32,698 nt of DNA, from positions 1 through 32,698 of the IMG/VR virus record IMGVR_UViG_3300032607_000145, one strand, 5' to 3'. The stretch comes from a virus. The position numbers and the translations under genes were made by a program. This document shows, piece by piece, positions 1 through 5,278 of the stretch. A model generated the notes under the pieces. That model was not told where the DNA came from. It saw only the letters and a list, made by a program, of their open reading frames with translations, and searched no databases. How positions within the stretch are numbered: position 1 is the stretch's first letter; each line of letters opens with the position of its first letter.

Positions 1-1
1 C

Positions 2-70
2 TTAGCAGATCGCAGATAGTTCTCTATATAAGTTCTATTTGCTTTGGCTGCTGCAAAGACACTTGATTGC
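2..70. repeat. Terminal direct repeat, left copy
   Basis: These 69 bases are identical to 32630-32698 at the other end of the window. Base 1 (c) does not match base 32629 (t), so the identity starts at base 2. Exact overlap of this length is what a k-mer assembler leaves when it closes a circular or circularly permuted phage genome. It could also be a short genuine terminal repeat, but the gene on the left continues sensibly into the gene order on the right, which favours circularity. Confidence 0.9.
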
Positions 71-263
71 TTGATGATGAACTCGACTGCTTTGTTCGGG
101 CTAATTTCCATAATCTTTCCATTTCATCTTGTAGATCTAATCTAGCTTGCCATCCTCGCTTTTGCTGTACTAGGTCTAATTGTTTTCTGCGTTTATCTAA
201 AGGCCAACTAAGTAACTCTCTGGCCTCACATTCTTTACGCCATTCCTCACTACTTTTATCCAT
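24..263 (-). CDS. Small charged phage protein (DUF7696-like)
   Basis: This encodes 79 residues. The first 55 are strongly charged and look helical (acidic residues near 5-15, then a K/R-rich stretch and a WxxRLDLQDEM segment), and the tail carries six serines in a row followed by a Gln-rich end. The pattern of a CEARxLLxxPLxxRR motif followed by an L..EM..LW segment resembles short uncharacterised phage proteins of the DUF7696 type; this is recalled from memory, not searched. The ATG at 263 overlaps the corrected methyltransferase stop (256-258) by 8 nt, so it is probably translationally coupled to it. The last 47 bases lie in the terminal repeat. Function unknown. Confidence 0.75.
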   Translation of the reverse strand: MDKSSEEWRKECEARELLSWPLDKRRKQLDLVQQKRGWQARLDLQDEMERLWKLARTKQSSSSSSNQVSLQQPKQIELI

Positions 264-1091
264 CTAATTTTTTATTTAAAAGTTTCCATGCTGTTGCTGC
301 CACAAGTGGTACTTGTCCGTTTCCAATGGCTTTAAGTCTGTCCACCCTACAGGCCACCCCATCAGCCACTCTACCCACTCTGGGTTCAGAGGCCCACCAA
401 CCTGTGCCGATAGGGGTATCTCGTTCCTTTCGTATTCCGATGGATTTCCGCCATCTTTGTGCATCCTCGATACTGGAGTGGGCCATAACCTTGGATTGTT
501 CACTTGATCGACCAGTCTGATTTGTATGGGTTGACCATTCGCTCGATGATTCTTGCCTTGTTTGAGCAAGCCTGAAGTCCTCCCCCCCCCCCGCAATCTG
601 GCGTTCGCCACAAGCCAGAGCCTATCCCTTTGGTGAACTGCTCCAACATGGGCAGCTCCCATAACAGTCCATTTTGAGTCATACCCCAACGAGGAAAGGT
701 CTGCAAGCACTCTATTGAATCCTCTATGAATGAGCATTGGGGAATTTTCCACGAATACGAATCTTGGTCTAATTTCGCTAACCACCCTTGCCATGTGAAA
801 CCACATACTTGATTTTTCTCCTTCAAGTCCTTTTCCTCTGCCTGCAATGGAGATGTCTTGGCATGGAAATCCCCCAGATACAACATCAACAATTCCTCTC
901 CAAGGCTTTCCGTCAAAGGTTTGAACATCATCCCAAATCGGGAAAGTCGGGAGAATTTTGTCATTTTGTCTGGCGCACAATACGCTTGCTGGATAGGCTT
1001 CCCATTCAACAGCGCAAACTGTTCTCCATCCAAGGAGTTTTCCCCCAAGTATTCCGCCACCAACGCCTGCGAAAAGAGCCAACTCATTCAC
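256..1091 (-). CDS. DNA cytosine-5 methyltransferase, frame interrupted at a poly-G tract
   Basis: It transfers a methyl group from SAM to cytosine in DNA, probably to protect phage DNA from host restriction or to mark it. Visible motifs are I (FAGVGGG, residues 7-13), IV with catalytic Cys77 (GGFPCQ, 73-78), VI (ENS, 115-117) and VIII (QRDRLW, 154-159). As assembled, the frame runs from 1091 to 276 and ends in sequence belonging to the nested gene. The expected motif X region (RVDRLKAIGNGQVP, then an AATAWKLL helix) lies in a third frame that ends at 256. One extra G (or two fewer) in the 11-G tract at 582-592 joins the two parts into 278 residues (277 with two fewer), a normal size for a small phage enzyme. 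The start is GTG 1091, overlapping the TGA of the upstream gene (GTGA), with GAGGAG five bases upstream. The family call is very secure; whether this copy is active depends on the true tract length. Confidence 0.9.
276..1087 (-). CDS. Second protein fully nested in the methyltransferase gene, different frame
   Basis: A second reading frame starts at ATG 1087, four bases after the methyltransferase GTG, and uses the same GAGGAG. As assembled it stops at 500 (195 residues). With the same one-base correction at 582-592 that repairs the methyltransferase, it continues to 276 and gives 270 residues. The sequence is not a random shadow: it has an SRLSRFGMMFKPL segment, FHAKTSPLQ near 95-103, SWKIPQCS, FPRWGMTQNG, SGLWRTP, a later LWPTP and a closing NPEWVEWLMGWPVGWTDLK segment. 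As I recall, this motif order is seen in phage and metagenome proteins encoded at methyltransferase loci and is often mislabelled as methyltransferase. No catalytic motif is evident. Function unknown; overlap with the methyltransferase suggests a linked role in DNA modification or anti-restriction. Confidence 0.72.
582..592 (-). repeat. Eleven-G homopolymer (minus strand) breaking two overlapping frames
   Basis: The plus strand shows 11 consecutive C, read as G in the transcript. The methyltransferase and the nested frame both need the same register shift here: one added G or two removed. Long G tracts are prone to slippage by polymerases and to miscounting in sequencing. Either explanation fits; see findings. 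Confidence 0.9.
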
Positions 1092-1474
1092 ATTTGCTCC
1101 TCAAGTTGCTTGATCCGTTGGCTGATCCTTGCTCGCCATTGCTGCCATCCTTCTCCAGCATAAGCCTGGACTCCTATTTCTTTTGCTTTGTTTATTGTTG
1201 CTTCTTCTGAACTATACCAAGGCAACTCAGGCCGTTTATTTACTTTTGGTTCTTCTATTACTATTTCATCCTCGAACCTAAATTGCCCTATCCAGGTACT
1301 TGCATGGGGTATGAACTCCATCTCTGTATCCTTTGATTTCCAATAGGCAATATGGTTAGGCAAAGCCTCTAGCGCTTGTTGCTGCTCATCTTTTCTAAGA
1401 GCTTCAAACTTACGCTGCGCTACACGCTTACTTACTTTTCTTGGATATAACGCCCAAAATGTTTCAAACATCAT
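1088..1474 (-). CDS. Replication-protein C-terminal-type domain protein (DnaT/O-like)
   Basis: This 128-residue protein begins with FWALYPRKVSKRVAQRKF and continues with a helical ALEALPNHIAYW segment and an FIPHASTWIGQFRFEDE segment. That order is typical of the C-terminal domain of phage replication initiators and DnaT/primosome-like proteins, where it is thought to recruit the host helicase. The usual N-terminal winged-helix DNA-binding domain is absent: the domain starts at residue 3. The remainder (WYSSEEATINKAKEIG, then EGWQQWRARISQRI) also recurs at the ends of such proteins. It may act as a helicase-recruiting partner for a separate origin binder. The stop overlaps the methyltransferase GTG. 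Confidence 0.7.
   Translation of the reverse strand: MMFETFWALYPRKVSKRVAQRKFEALRKDEQQQALEALPNHIAYWKSKDTEMEFIPHASTWIGQFRFEDEIVIEEPKVNKRPELPWYSSEEATINKAKEIGVQAYAGEGWQQWRARISQRIKQLEEQM
1097..1102 (-). promoter_or_regulatory. Shine-Dalgarno sequence shared by two overlapping starts
   Basis: GAGGAG on the minus strand lies 5 nt before GTG 1091 (methyltransferase) and 9 nt before ATG 1087 (nested protein). Both spacings are workable, so one site can feed both frames. The stop codon of the upstream replication-type gene (TGA 1090-1088) falls between them, so terminating ribosomes could also restart at either codon. Confidence 0.7.
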
Positions 1475-1484
1475 CTCTCCTTCA

Positions 1485-1697
1485 CTAGAAATAATAGGTT
1501 ATCACGCCATAGGCATAGAAAGCAACTGCCACAGCTTCTACAAGAAACAATGGTATATCCCTTTGGTATATACCAGCAAAAGCCCATATAGCGCTACCAA
1601 CAACTCCAAACCAAATGTTAGATGGATAGACATTTATGCTGGTTAGGAATATTCCTATCAGACATAGTATTGTTCCTGTCCATTTAACTAATGTCAT
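1485..1697 (-). CDS. Small membrane protein with two predicted TM segments
   Basis: The 70 residues are almost entirely hydrophobic. Segments around residues 5-22 and 27-45 look membrane-spanning, and a third hydrophobic stretch (50-68) may span as well. It lies between two early-block genes and abuts the upstream stop at 1698. No family is recognised. A role in superinfection exclusion or membrane remodelling is possible but not supported by any motif. Confidence 0.65.
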   Translation of the reverse strand: MTLVKWTGTILCLIGIFLTSINVYPSNIWFGVVGSAIWAFAGIYQRDIPLFLVEAVAVAFYAYGVITYYF

Positions 1698-2030
1698 TTA
1701 AGCGCCCATCGCTTTAGTCTTTTTCGTTAGCAGCTCTTTAGCTAAACCACTTTCTTCTACAACATCAAGCAACATTAGGTGGTCAGAAGTTTTACAGATG
1801 CCATCTTTGTAAAGCGACCCAGTTATGCAGTCCATCATGTAACTTGTTTTATTCATGTCTGTAGCAATAACAACTGGGGTAACAACTATCTCACCATCGT
1901 TAGTTATGCCTCTGTAGAGCAAACAATCTTTAAGCCATTTTAATTTGTGTGATTTTACTTGCCAGGAAGGGAAGCAACTACTTGAATCAGCGCACATATA
2001 GTGCACTGCTTTTTTAATCTTTTTGTCCAT
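1698..2030 (-). CDS. Hypothetical early protein
   Basis: This 110-residue basic protein has five cysteines, including a CADSSSC segment near the N terminus and CLLYRG, CITGSLYKDG and CKTSDH later. The middle (EIVVTPVVIATDMNKTSY) looks like beta strands. The cysteine spacing does not form a standard zinc ribbon. It directly abuts the downstream membrane-protein gene, so co-transcription is likely. I do not recognise the family. Confidence 0.6.
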   Translation of the reverse strand: MDKKIKKAVHYMCADSSSCFPSWQVKSHKLKWLKDCLLYRGITNDGEIVVTPVVIATDMNKTSYMMDCITGSLYKDGICKTSDHLMLLDVVEESGLAKELLTKKTKAMGA

Positions 2031-2066
2031 TTATAAATACTAAACGAGAACTCTACATAAATGCAA

Positions 2067-2717
2067 CTACTTTTTTACAAAATGAAAGCACCCACAAGCG
2101 TAGGGTAAATCTAGCTCTGTAACCTCTGTGATTACAGGGCTTCTCCCATCATTAGGAATAAGAAAAAACTCGCAATCATACTCACTAAACAAATCACGAA
2201 TATAGACAGGACTATAAATGCGGTGTGCGTTAAACGCAATAAGTGGCCTTCCAACTGGTACAACAAAAAGAAGATGTTTGTCTGCCATCTTTTTAAGGTT
2301 CGCAATTGCTTTGAGATCGCCTTCGTTGTCCAGATCATCTCCGTACCTTCCTAGTCCTATATGTTCTACAACATGACAGCAAGAAATACATTCTGCTGGC
2401 GCTAATGGAAATGCAGTTAAATCATACTGAGCTACTAACAAATTTGGTACTACCAGTTTTGGCGCTCTAAAATCATAGAATGTTGTAGGAACTAGAGCTG
2501 CTGCACAAGTAGACAAATGTAGACTAGACCCAATATCTATATGGTTTCTAGGGTTAATTTCTTTTATTTTTCTGAGCGCCCAGGCTACATGGTAAATGTA
2601 GTGCTCATCAAACCCATGACCAGCATCATCCTCTAAACAAGGATAGAAATTTAGGTTAAACCTACTTTCATGCTGCATGAATTCAGCAGCTTGATCTATG
2701 TATTCTTGTCTTATCAT
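2067..2717 (-). CDS. DUF268-family methyltransferase-like protein
   Basis: The 216 residues show a Rossmann-type SAM-binding signature: HIDIGSSLHLS (59-69), a YDFRAP strand end, and the hallmark HVVEHIGLGRYGD segment (115-127), followed by a GDLKAIANLKK helix and a LLFVVPVGRPLIAFNAHRIYS region. This order is diagnostic of DUF268, found mainly in bacterial surface-polysaccharide gene clusters. The substrate is unknown. It is unusual in a phage early block and probably came from a host sugar locus. The leader before ATG 2717 is A+T-rich with no good Shine-Dalgarno sequence. The family call is secure; the role in infection is not. Confidence 0.85.
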   Translation of the reverse strand: MIRQEYIDQAAEFMQHESRFNLNFYPCLEDDAGHGFDEHYIYHVAWALRKIKEINPRNHIDIGSSLHLSTCAAALVPTTFYDFRAPKLVVPNLLVAQYDLTAFPLAPAECISCCHVVEHIGLGRYGDDLDNEGDLKAIANLKKMADKHLLFVVPVGRPLIAFNAHRIYSPVYIRDLFSEYDCEFFLIPNDGRSPVITEVTELDLPYACGCFHFVKK

Positions 2718-2820
2718 GTCTTAAAATTATATACAAATATTGAACAACAATGTCCTATTTTTGCATGATTTTTTATTGAAATTTCATGCACTTACAGGCG
2801 TTTTTAAAATAGGCTTTTAT

Positions 2821-2893
2821 TTCCTAATCGGGAATAATGTAAGAAAAAGTAGCGTATATTACACAAAAATTCCTGATCGGGTTATTTTGTAAG
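2821..2893. repeat. Pair of direct repeats with TTCCTrATCGGG core
   Basis: TTCCTAATCGGG (from 2821) and TTCCTGATCGGG (from 2870) differ at one base and are 49 bp apart. Each is followed, after 6-7 A/T-rich bases, by TGTAAG. The shared core plus shared trailing motif suggests a protein-binding site repeated twice in the A+T-rich leader. Confidence 0.5.
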
Positions 2894-2932
2894 GTTTAGT
2901 AATATGTATACTTTTTGCCAATAAATGTACAT

Positions 2933-2973
2933 ATAGGTATCAATATGTATAGGTAATAGACATTAATAGGTAT
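2933..2973. repeat. Three iteron-like ATAGGTAw repeats, 16-17 bp period
   Basis: ATAGGTAT (2933), ATAGGTAA (2949) and ATAGGTAT (2966) occur in the same orientation with starts 16 and 17 bp apart. A related TAGGTTT lies at 3016, another 49 bp on. Regular spacing slightly over one and a half helical turns is typical of iterons bound by a replication initiator. The flanks are A+T-rich. Confidence 0.45.
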
Positions 2974-2984
2974 TAAGAAGGTTA

Positions 2985-3180
2985 CTGCTCTTTCGGTGAA
3001 CGAACCTAGCCTACCTAGGTTTGCCTTAATCTGCTCCATCGGAGTTACAGAACCCGTCAGTCGTTCAAGGAATAGGCACTAACCTCGCCACCTATATTGC
3101 GCTGTTTCATCCTTTACCCCCAGTAGCGCTGTAATCGTAAGTCGCTGGTATGTCGTTAGAGCCTCCAACTTACGAACTTA
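2985..3180. other. G+C-richer segment with four inverted repeats (possible structured RNA)
   Basis: Inverted repeats are AACCTAG/CTAGGTT (3003-3021, 5-nt loop), CTCC/GGAG inside CTG/CAG (3031-3050), GCGCT/AGCGC (3099-3129) and TCGTAAGT/ACTTACGA (3135-3175). The composition stands out from the A+T-rich flank. The strand cannot be decided from the sequence. It may be a non-coding RNA, a leader with regulatory structure, or part of the origin. Only very short frames occur here, none with a good start site. Confidence 0.35.
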
Positions 3181-3189
3181 TACTATAAA

Positions 3190-3501
3190 CTAAAACTCAA
3201 ATTCTTTGTAGTCATATCTTCCGTTTTCTTTCTTATACCATCCAATTACGATGATTCGCCATCCAGACCTTACGATTTCGGTAAAGAAGTCCGAGTCGGT
3301 AATTTTCTTTATTCGGCTGGACATATTGCTTTTGGATGTAAGTTGTATACCTAATGTTTCTCCGTTCCCAATAGCCACTATGTCGAAAATTCCAAATAAG
3401 TCTTTTTTTCGTCTGCTGAATGAATTGTAGCTTTCGACTATATCGCATTTATAGCCCTTGGACTCGTATAAAGCGATTGTGCGGGCATTATGACTAACCA
3501 A
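3190..3501 (-). CDS. PD-(D/E)XK-fold-like protein with altered active site
   Basis: This 103-residue protein has an N-terminal helix (ARTIALYESKGYKCDIVE), then KKDLFGIFDIVAIGNGETLGIQLTSKSN and a C-terminal strand pair (GWRIIVIGWYKK). The layout of helix, D-x-strand, hairpin and strand matches small PD-(D/E)XK nucleases and VRR-NUC-like phage proteins, with D in FDIVA. The usual ExK on the second strand reads QLT, so catalysis may be lost or use other residues. The start overlaps the end of the Cro-like gene by 8 nt, so the two are likely co-transcribed. It could be a nuclease, a resolvase relative or a non-catalytic DNA binder. Confidence 0.6.
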   Translation of the reverse strand: MVSHNARTIALYESKGYKCDIVESYNSFSRRKKDLFGIFDIVAIGNGETLGIQLTSKSNMSSRIKKITDSDFFTEIVRSGWRIIVIGWYKKENGRYDYKEFEF

Positions 3502-3679
3502 GGTGTTCTGCCGTCAATCTGCCTTCGGAAGCCTCTATGATGGCTGTATGCCATTTCTTAGGGATTCCGTTACGCATCTTCCAGGCGTACGCAGTTACGT
3601 ACTTAACGCCAATCTTGTCGCATAGGTTCTTGATTGAGCCAAACTCTGCCATTAGGTTATCAAATGCTGTTTTTTCCAT
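3494..3679 (-). CDS. Small Cro/YdaS-like helix-turn-helix regulator
   Basis: The 61 residues are almost entirely a helix-turn-helix: FGSIKNLCDKIGVKYVTAYAWKM carries the two helices, followed by NGIPKKWHTAIIEAS. The G-x-P-x-x-W segment after the recognition helix is typical of small Cro-type phage repressors. It is the first gene of the leftward early block, with GGAGAAATC just before ATG 3679. A perfect 13-bp palindrome lies about 45 bp upstream in the divergent promoter region. It probably controls the two early promoters. With no integrase visible, it need not mean lysogeny. Confidence 0.75.
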   Translation of the reverse strand: MEKTAFDNLMAEFGSIKNLCDKIGVKYVTAYAWKMRNGIPKKWHTAIIEASEGRLTAEHLG

Positions 3680-3703
3680 GATTTCTCCTAGTTGATTGTT
3701 TAT

Positions 3704-3785
3704 TCTACATTAGTGCGTAAAAGCAACAGTTGCTAAAAAGCGACAAATAAAAATATTTCTACATTCCGTTGAAAATCTCTACATT
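3704..3785. promoter_or_regulatory. Three direct copies of TCTACATT in the divergent promoter region
   Basis: TCTACATT occurs at 3704-3711, 3758-3765 and 3778-3785, all in the same orientation. The last two are 20 bp apart, two helical turns. Single copies exist by chance inside genes elsewhere, but three in 82 bp of intergenic DNA between divergent genes suggests binding sites. Confidence 0.4.
3722..3734. promoter_or_regulatory. 13-bp palindrome, operator candidate
   Basis: AGCAACAGTTGCT is a perfect inverted repeat of 6 bp around a central base. It sits between the Cro-like regulator (start 3679) and the first rightward gene (start 3844), where an autoregulating repressor would bind. Confidence 0.5.
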
Positions 3786-3798
3786 TATGGATTAGTAT
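3769..3798 (+). promoter_or_regulatory. Candidate sigma-70 promoter for the rightward early block
   Basis: TTGAAA (3769-3774, five of six consensus bases) is followed after 18 bp by TAGTAT (3793-3798, four of six). A transcript would start about 40 bp before ATG 3846's gene. One TCTACATT copy (3778-3785) lies inside the spacer, so a protein bound there would block the promoter. Confidence 0.4.
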
Positions 3799-3843
3799 TT
3801 ATCCATGCAGTAAATTTTATTAACACTCGTGAAGGAGTAAGAA

Positions 3844-3939
3844 ATGAAAGACATTATCTTAGGTGGCATACTAGGTTTCTTTATTGCAGTAATAGTTGTT
3901 GGTACATACGGCTTTCGTATTGGAGTGTATTCATTATGA
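3844..3939 (+). CDS. 31-residue single-pass membrane peptide
   Basis: ATG 3844 follows a strong Shine-Dalgarno (GAAGGAG, about 5 nt away). The product is a MKD start, a Gly-rich hydrophobic helix (ILGGILGFFIAVIVVG, about residues 4-20) and a short basic end. The stop overlaps the next gene's ATG (ATGA at 3936). The strong ribosome site and the tight overlap argue it is real despite its size. It is the first gene of the rightward block. Function unknown. Confidence 0.7.
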   Translation: MKDIILGGILGFFIAVIVVGTYGFRIGVYSL

Positions 3940-4214
3940 ACAACAACTCCTACTATGAAGCACCTTGGGATGACCAAGAAGATGCAGATCGCATCGCAGA
4001 GGAAGCATACTGGCTAGTCAAGAACGATCCACGCTATGATCCTACAAATCTTTCCAAACTTGGAGAGGCTATTGGACAAGACTGTAGTGATGTAGAGTTT
4101 CAAGAGTTTATTCGAGATTGTGTAGAGCAAAAAGATTGGGCAAAACTTGGTCTAAAGCTATACACAAAATCGTTTGAGTATTGGGAATCAGCAGCAAAAT
4201 TTAACCTTGAGTGA
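3936..4214 (+). CDS. Hypothetical acidic early protein
   Basis: This 92-residue acidic protein is rich in Asp, Glu, Trp and Tyr, with a DDQEDADRIAEEAYWLV helix near the N terminus and a VEFQEFIRDC helix in the middle. It starts inside the stop of the membrane peptide and ends just before the annealing-protein gene. Small acidic early proteins often act as inhibitors or DNA mimics, but nothing here proves that. Family not recognised. Confidence 0.65.
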   Translation: MNNNSYYEAPWDDQEDADRIAEEAYWLVKNDPRYDPTNLSKLGEAIGQDCSDVEFQEFIRDCVEQKDWAKLGLKLYTKSFEYWESAAKFNLE

Positions 4215-4225
4215 AGGAATTAAAA

Positions 4226-4777
4226 ATGACTAGCTATATAGAATTAAGAAATGTAGATGTATCCGACAAAATAGAGAAGAAAAAAGATCTTAGCTATTTG
4301 TCATGGGCATGGGCTGTAGATACATTGTTGATACATGACCAGAGCGCTACATGGACTTATGGGCAGCCTATTATGTTTGGTGAAACCATGATGGTCTTTT
4401 GTACTGTTACAGCGTTTGGAAAGTCTATGACCTCCCAGCTTCCAGTAATGGACTTCCGCAACAAGGCTATTTCTAACCCTGATGCGTTTGCCGTTAATAC
4501 CGCCATGATGCGTTGCCTGGCTAAAGCAATTGCCTTACATGGTTTAGGATTAAGCCTGTATGTAGGAGAGGATCTTTGGGATGATGTGGGCATAGAAGAT
4601 GCGCTAAATGCCGATGTTGATGAAATCAAGGCGCAAAAAAACCCTGCCGAACTCAAGGTGGCCTTTGCCAAATTATACAAGAAGTATCAGGCTAAACCAG
4701 CTCTATTACCCCCAATAACCAATGCTTACAACTTGATGAAAGATAAATTCAATGAAGTTAGCACAGGAGCAGCCTGA
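4226..4777 (+). CDS. Single-strand annealing protein, DUF1071/Sak type
   Basis: It anneals complementary single strands in phage recombination and works with the exonuclease encoded downstream. Recognised by the DUF1071 pattern: ELRNVDVSDKIEKK near the start, LSYLSWAWA, the conserved LPVMDFRNKAI and AFAVNTAMMRCLAKAIA segments, and the closing HGLGLSLYVGEDL. The C-terminal 50 residues are helical. The frame is open from GTG 4211, but ATG 4226 is preferred: AAGGA lies 7 nt before it and the DUF1071 domain begins right after. At 183 residues it is within the usual short phage range. The end overlaps the next gene by 26 nt. Confidence 0.85.
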   Translation: MTSYIELRNVDVSDKIEKKKDLSYLSWAWAVDTLLIHDQSATWTYGQPIMFGETMMVFCTVTAFGKSMTSQLPVMDFRNKAISNPDAFAVNTAMMRCLAKAIALHGLGLSLYVGEDLWDDVGIEDALNADVDEIKAQKNPAELKVAFAKLYKKYQAKPALLPPITNAYNLMKDKFNEVSTGAA

Positions 4778-4934
4778 TAATGTTTGCTCTGAATGTGGAG
4801 CTAAATGGGGGATTCATAGACCTAAAAATCATGAGTATCGTATATGGATAGAAAGGTGCGATGTGTGTTCCGATATGAGAGCAGTAAGCGATGCCTCAGA
4901 ATTTGGATATTTAAAGGAAGGTTGGGATGCTTGA
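4752..4934 (+). CDS. Small zinc-ribbon protein
   Basis: The 60 residues carry two CxxC knuckles (CSEC near residue 12 and CDVC near 37) 22 residues apart, as expected for one zinc ribbon. The C-terminal third (SDASEFGYLKEGW) is acidic. It overlaps the annealing-protein gene and is itself overlapped by the next small zinc protein. Possible roles are nucleic-acid or protein binding. Function unknown. Confidence 0.65.
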   Translation: MKLAQEQPDNVCSECGAKWGIHRPKNHEYRIWIERCDVCSDMRAVSDASEFGYLKEGWDA

Positions 4935-5085
4935 AAGGAAATGGTGTGTTAGTTGTCAGGTTTCTAGACCGATTGAAGGTTTTAAATTGGTAAGAATGAA
5001 AAACACAAGTAGATGGAAATGTGCAATTTGTTTAAATCGTAATGCAGAACCAAAATATGGGAGCAAGAAAGATGAAGAAAAATGA
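4927..5085 (+). CDS. 52-residue zinc-finger protein
   Basis: ATG 4927 starts inside the preceding gene. The product has CVSC at residues 7-10 and CAIC at 32-35 with basic residues between (KLVRMKNTSRWK), fitting a single zinc site that binds nucleic acid. It ends with a Lys-rich tail and overlaps the next start by 14 nt. It is too short for most gene finders, but the cysteine pairs and the neat overlaps support it. Confidence 0.6.
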   Translation: MLERKWCVSCQVSRPIEGFKLVRMKNTSRWKCAICLNRNAEPKYGSKKDEEK

Positions 5086-5278
5086 TTACATTTATAGCAA
5101 GGCTGGAACAGATATTACTGTGCGCTGGAAGAAGTTATATAACTATGTGCCAGCAAGTGAGCAAGCGCAGTACATTAAGAAGTGGTCTGATTTTAGAGAG
5201 ATGTGTGCTAGAACCTTAGATGATGTTCAGCCGACATTTAACCAGGATGTTGTTAATTTGAGGTTTAAACAAAAATGA
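5072..5278 (+). CDS. Hypothetical early protein
   Basis: ATG 5072 (protein begins MKKNDYIYSKAG) has GGAG about 9 nt upstream. An earlier in-frame ATG at 5042 would add ten residues and lacks that site. The 68 residues are basic with a helical, aromatic middle (YVPASEQAQYIKKWSDF). The sequence up to WKKLYNY resembles small proteins seen beside phage recombination genes, but I cannot name the family. It shares ATGA with the following gene. Confidence 0.6.
   Translation: MKKNDYIYSKAGTDITVRWKKLYNYVPASEQAQYIKKWSDFREMCARTLDDVQPTFNQDVVNLRFKQK

Larger units (their letters stand above)
2718..3189. other. Gene-free region with repeats: origin or regulatory candidate
   Basis: This 472-bp stretch is the longest without a convincing gene. 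The part from 2718 to about 2985 is very A+T-rich and holds two kinds of direct repeat (listed separately). The part from about 2985 to 3180 is clearly richer in G+C and in inverted repeats. An A+T-rich zone beside short repeats, next to a replication-type gene cluster, is how iteron origins usually look. It could instead be a promoter and leader region for the genes downstream from 2717. Confidence 0.5.

Noticed and set aside
256-486. Separate 76-residue gene
   Set aside because: Its sequence is the motif X end of the methyltransferase, so it is the continuation of that gene after the G tract, not an independent gene.
2896-3039. 47-codon minus-strand frame in the gene-free region
   Set aside because: No ribosome site, the second half is a low-complexity Ile/Tyr run from A+T-rich DNA, and it crosses the hairpins. 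Kept only as an alternative explanation of the region.
2985-3060. tRNA-like features (GGTTCG, paired arms)
   Set aside because: The arms do not assemble into a cloverleaf with an acceptor stem and no CCA-adjacent end is present.
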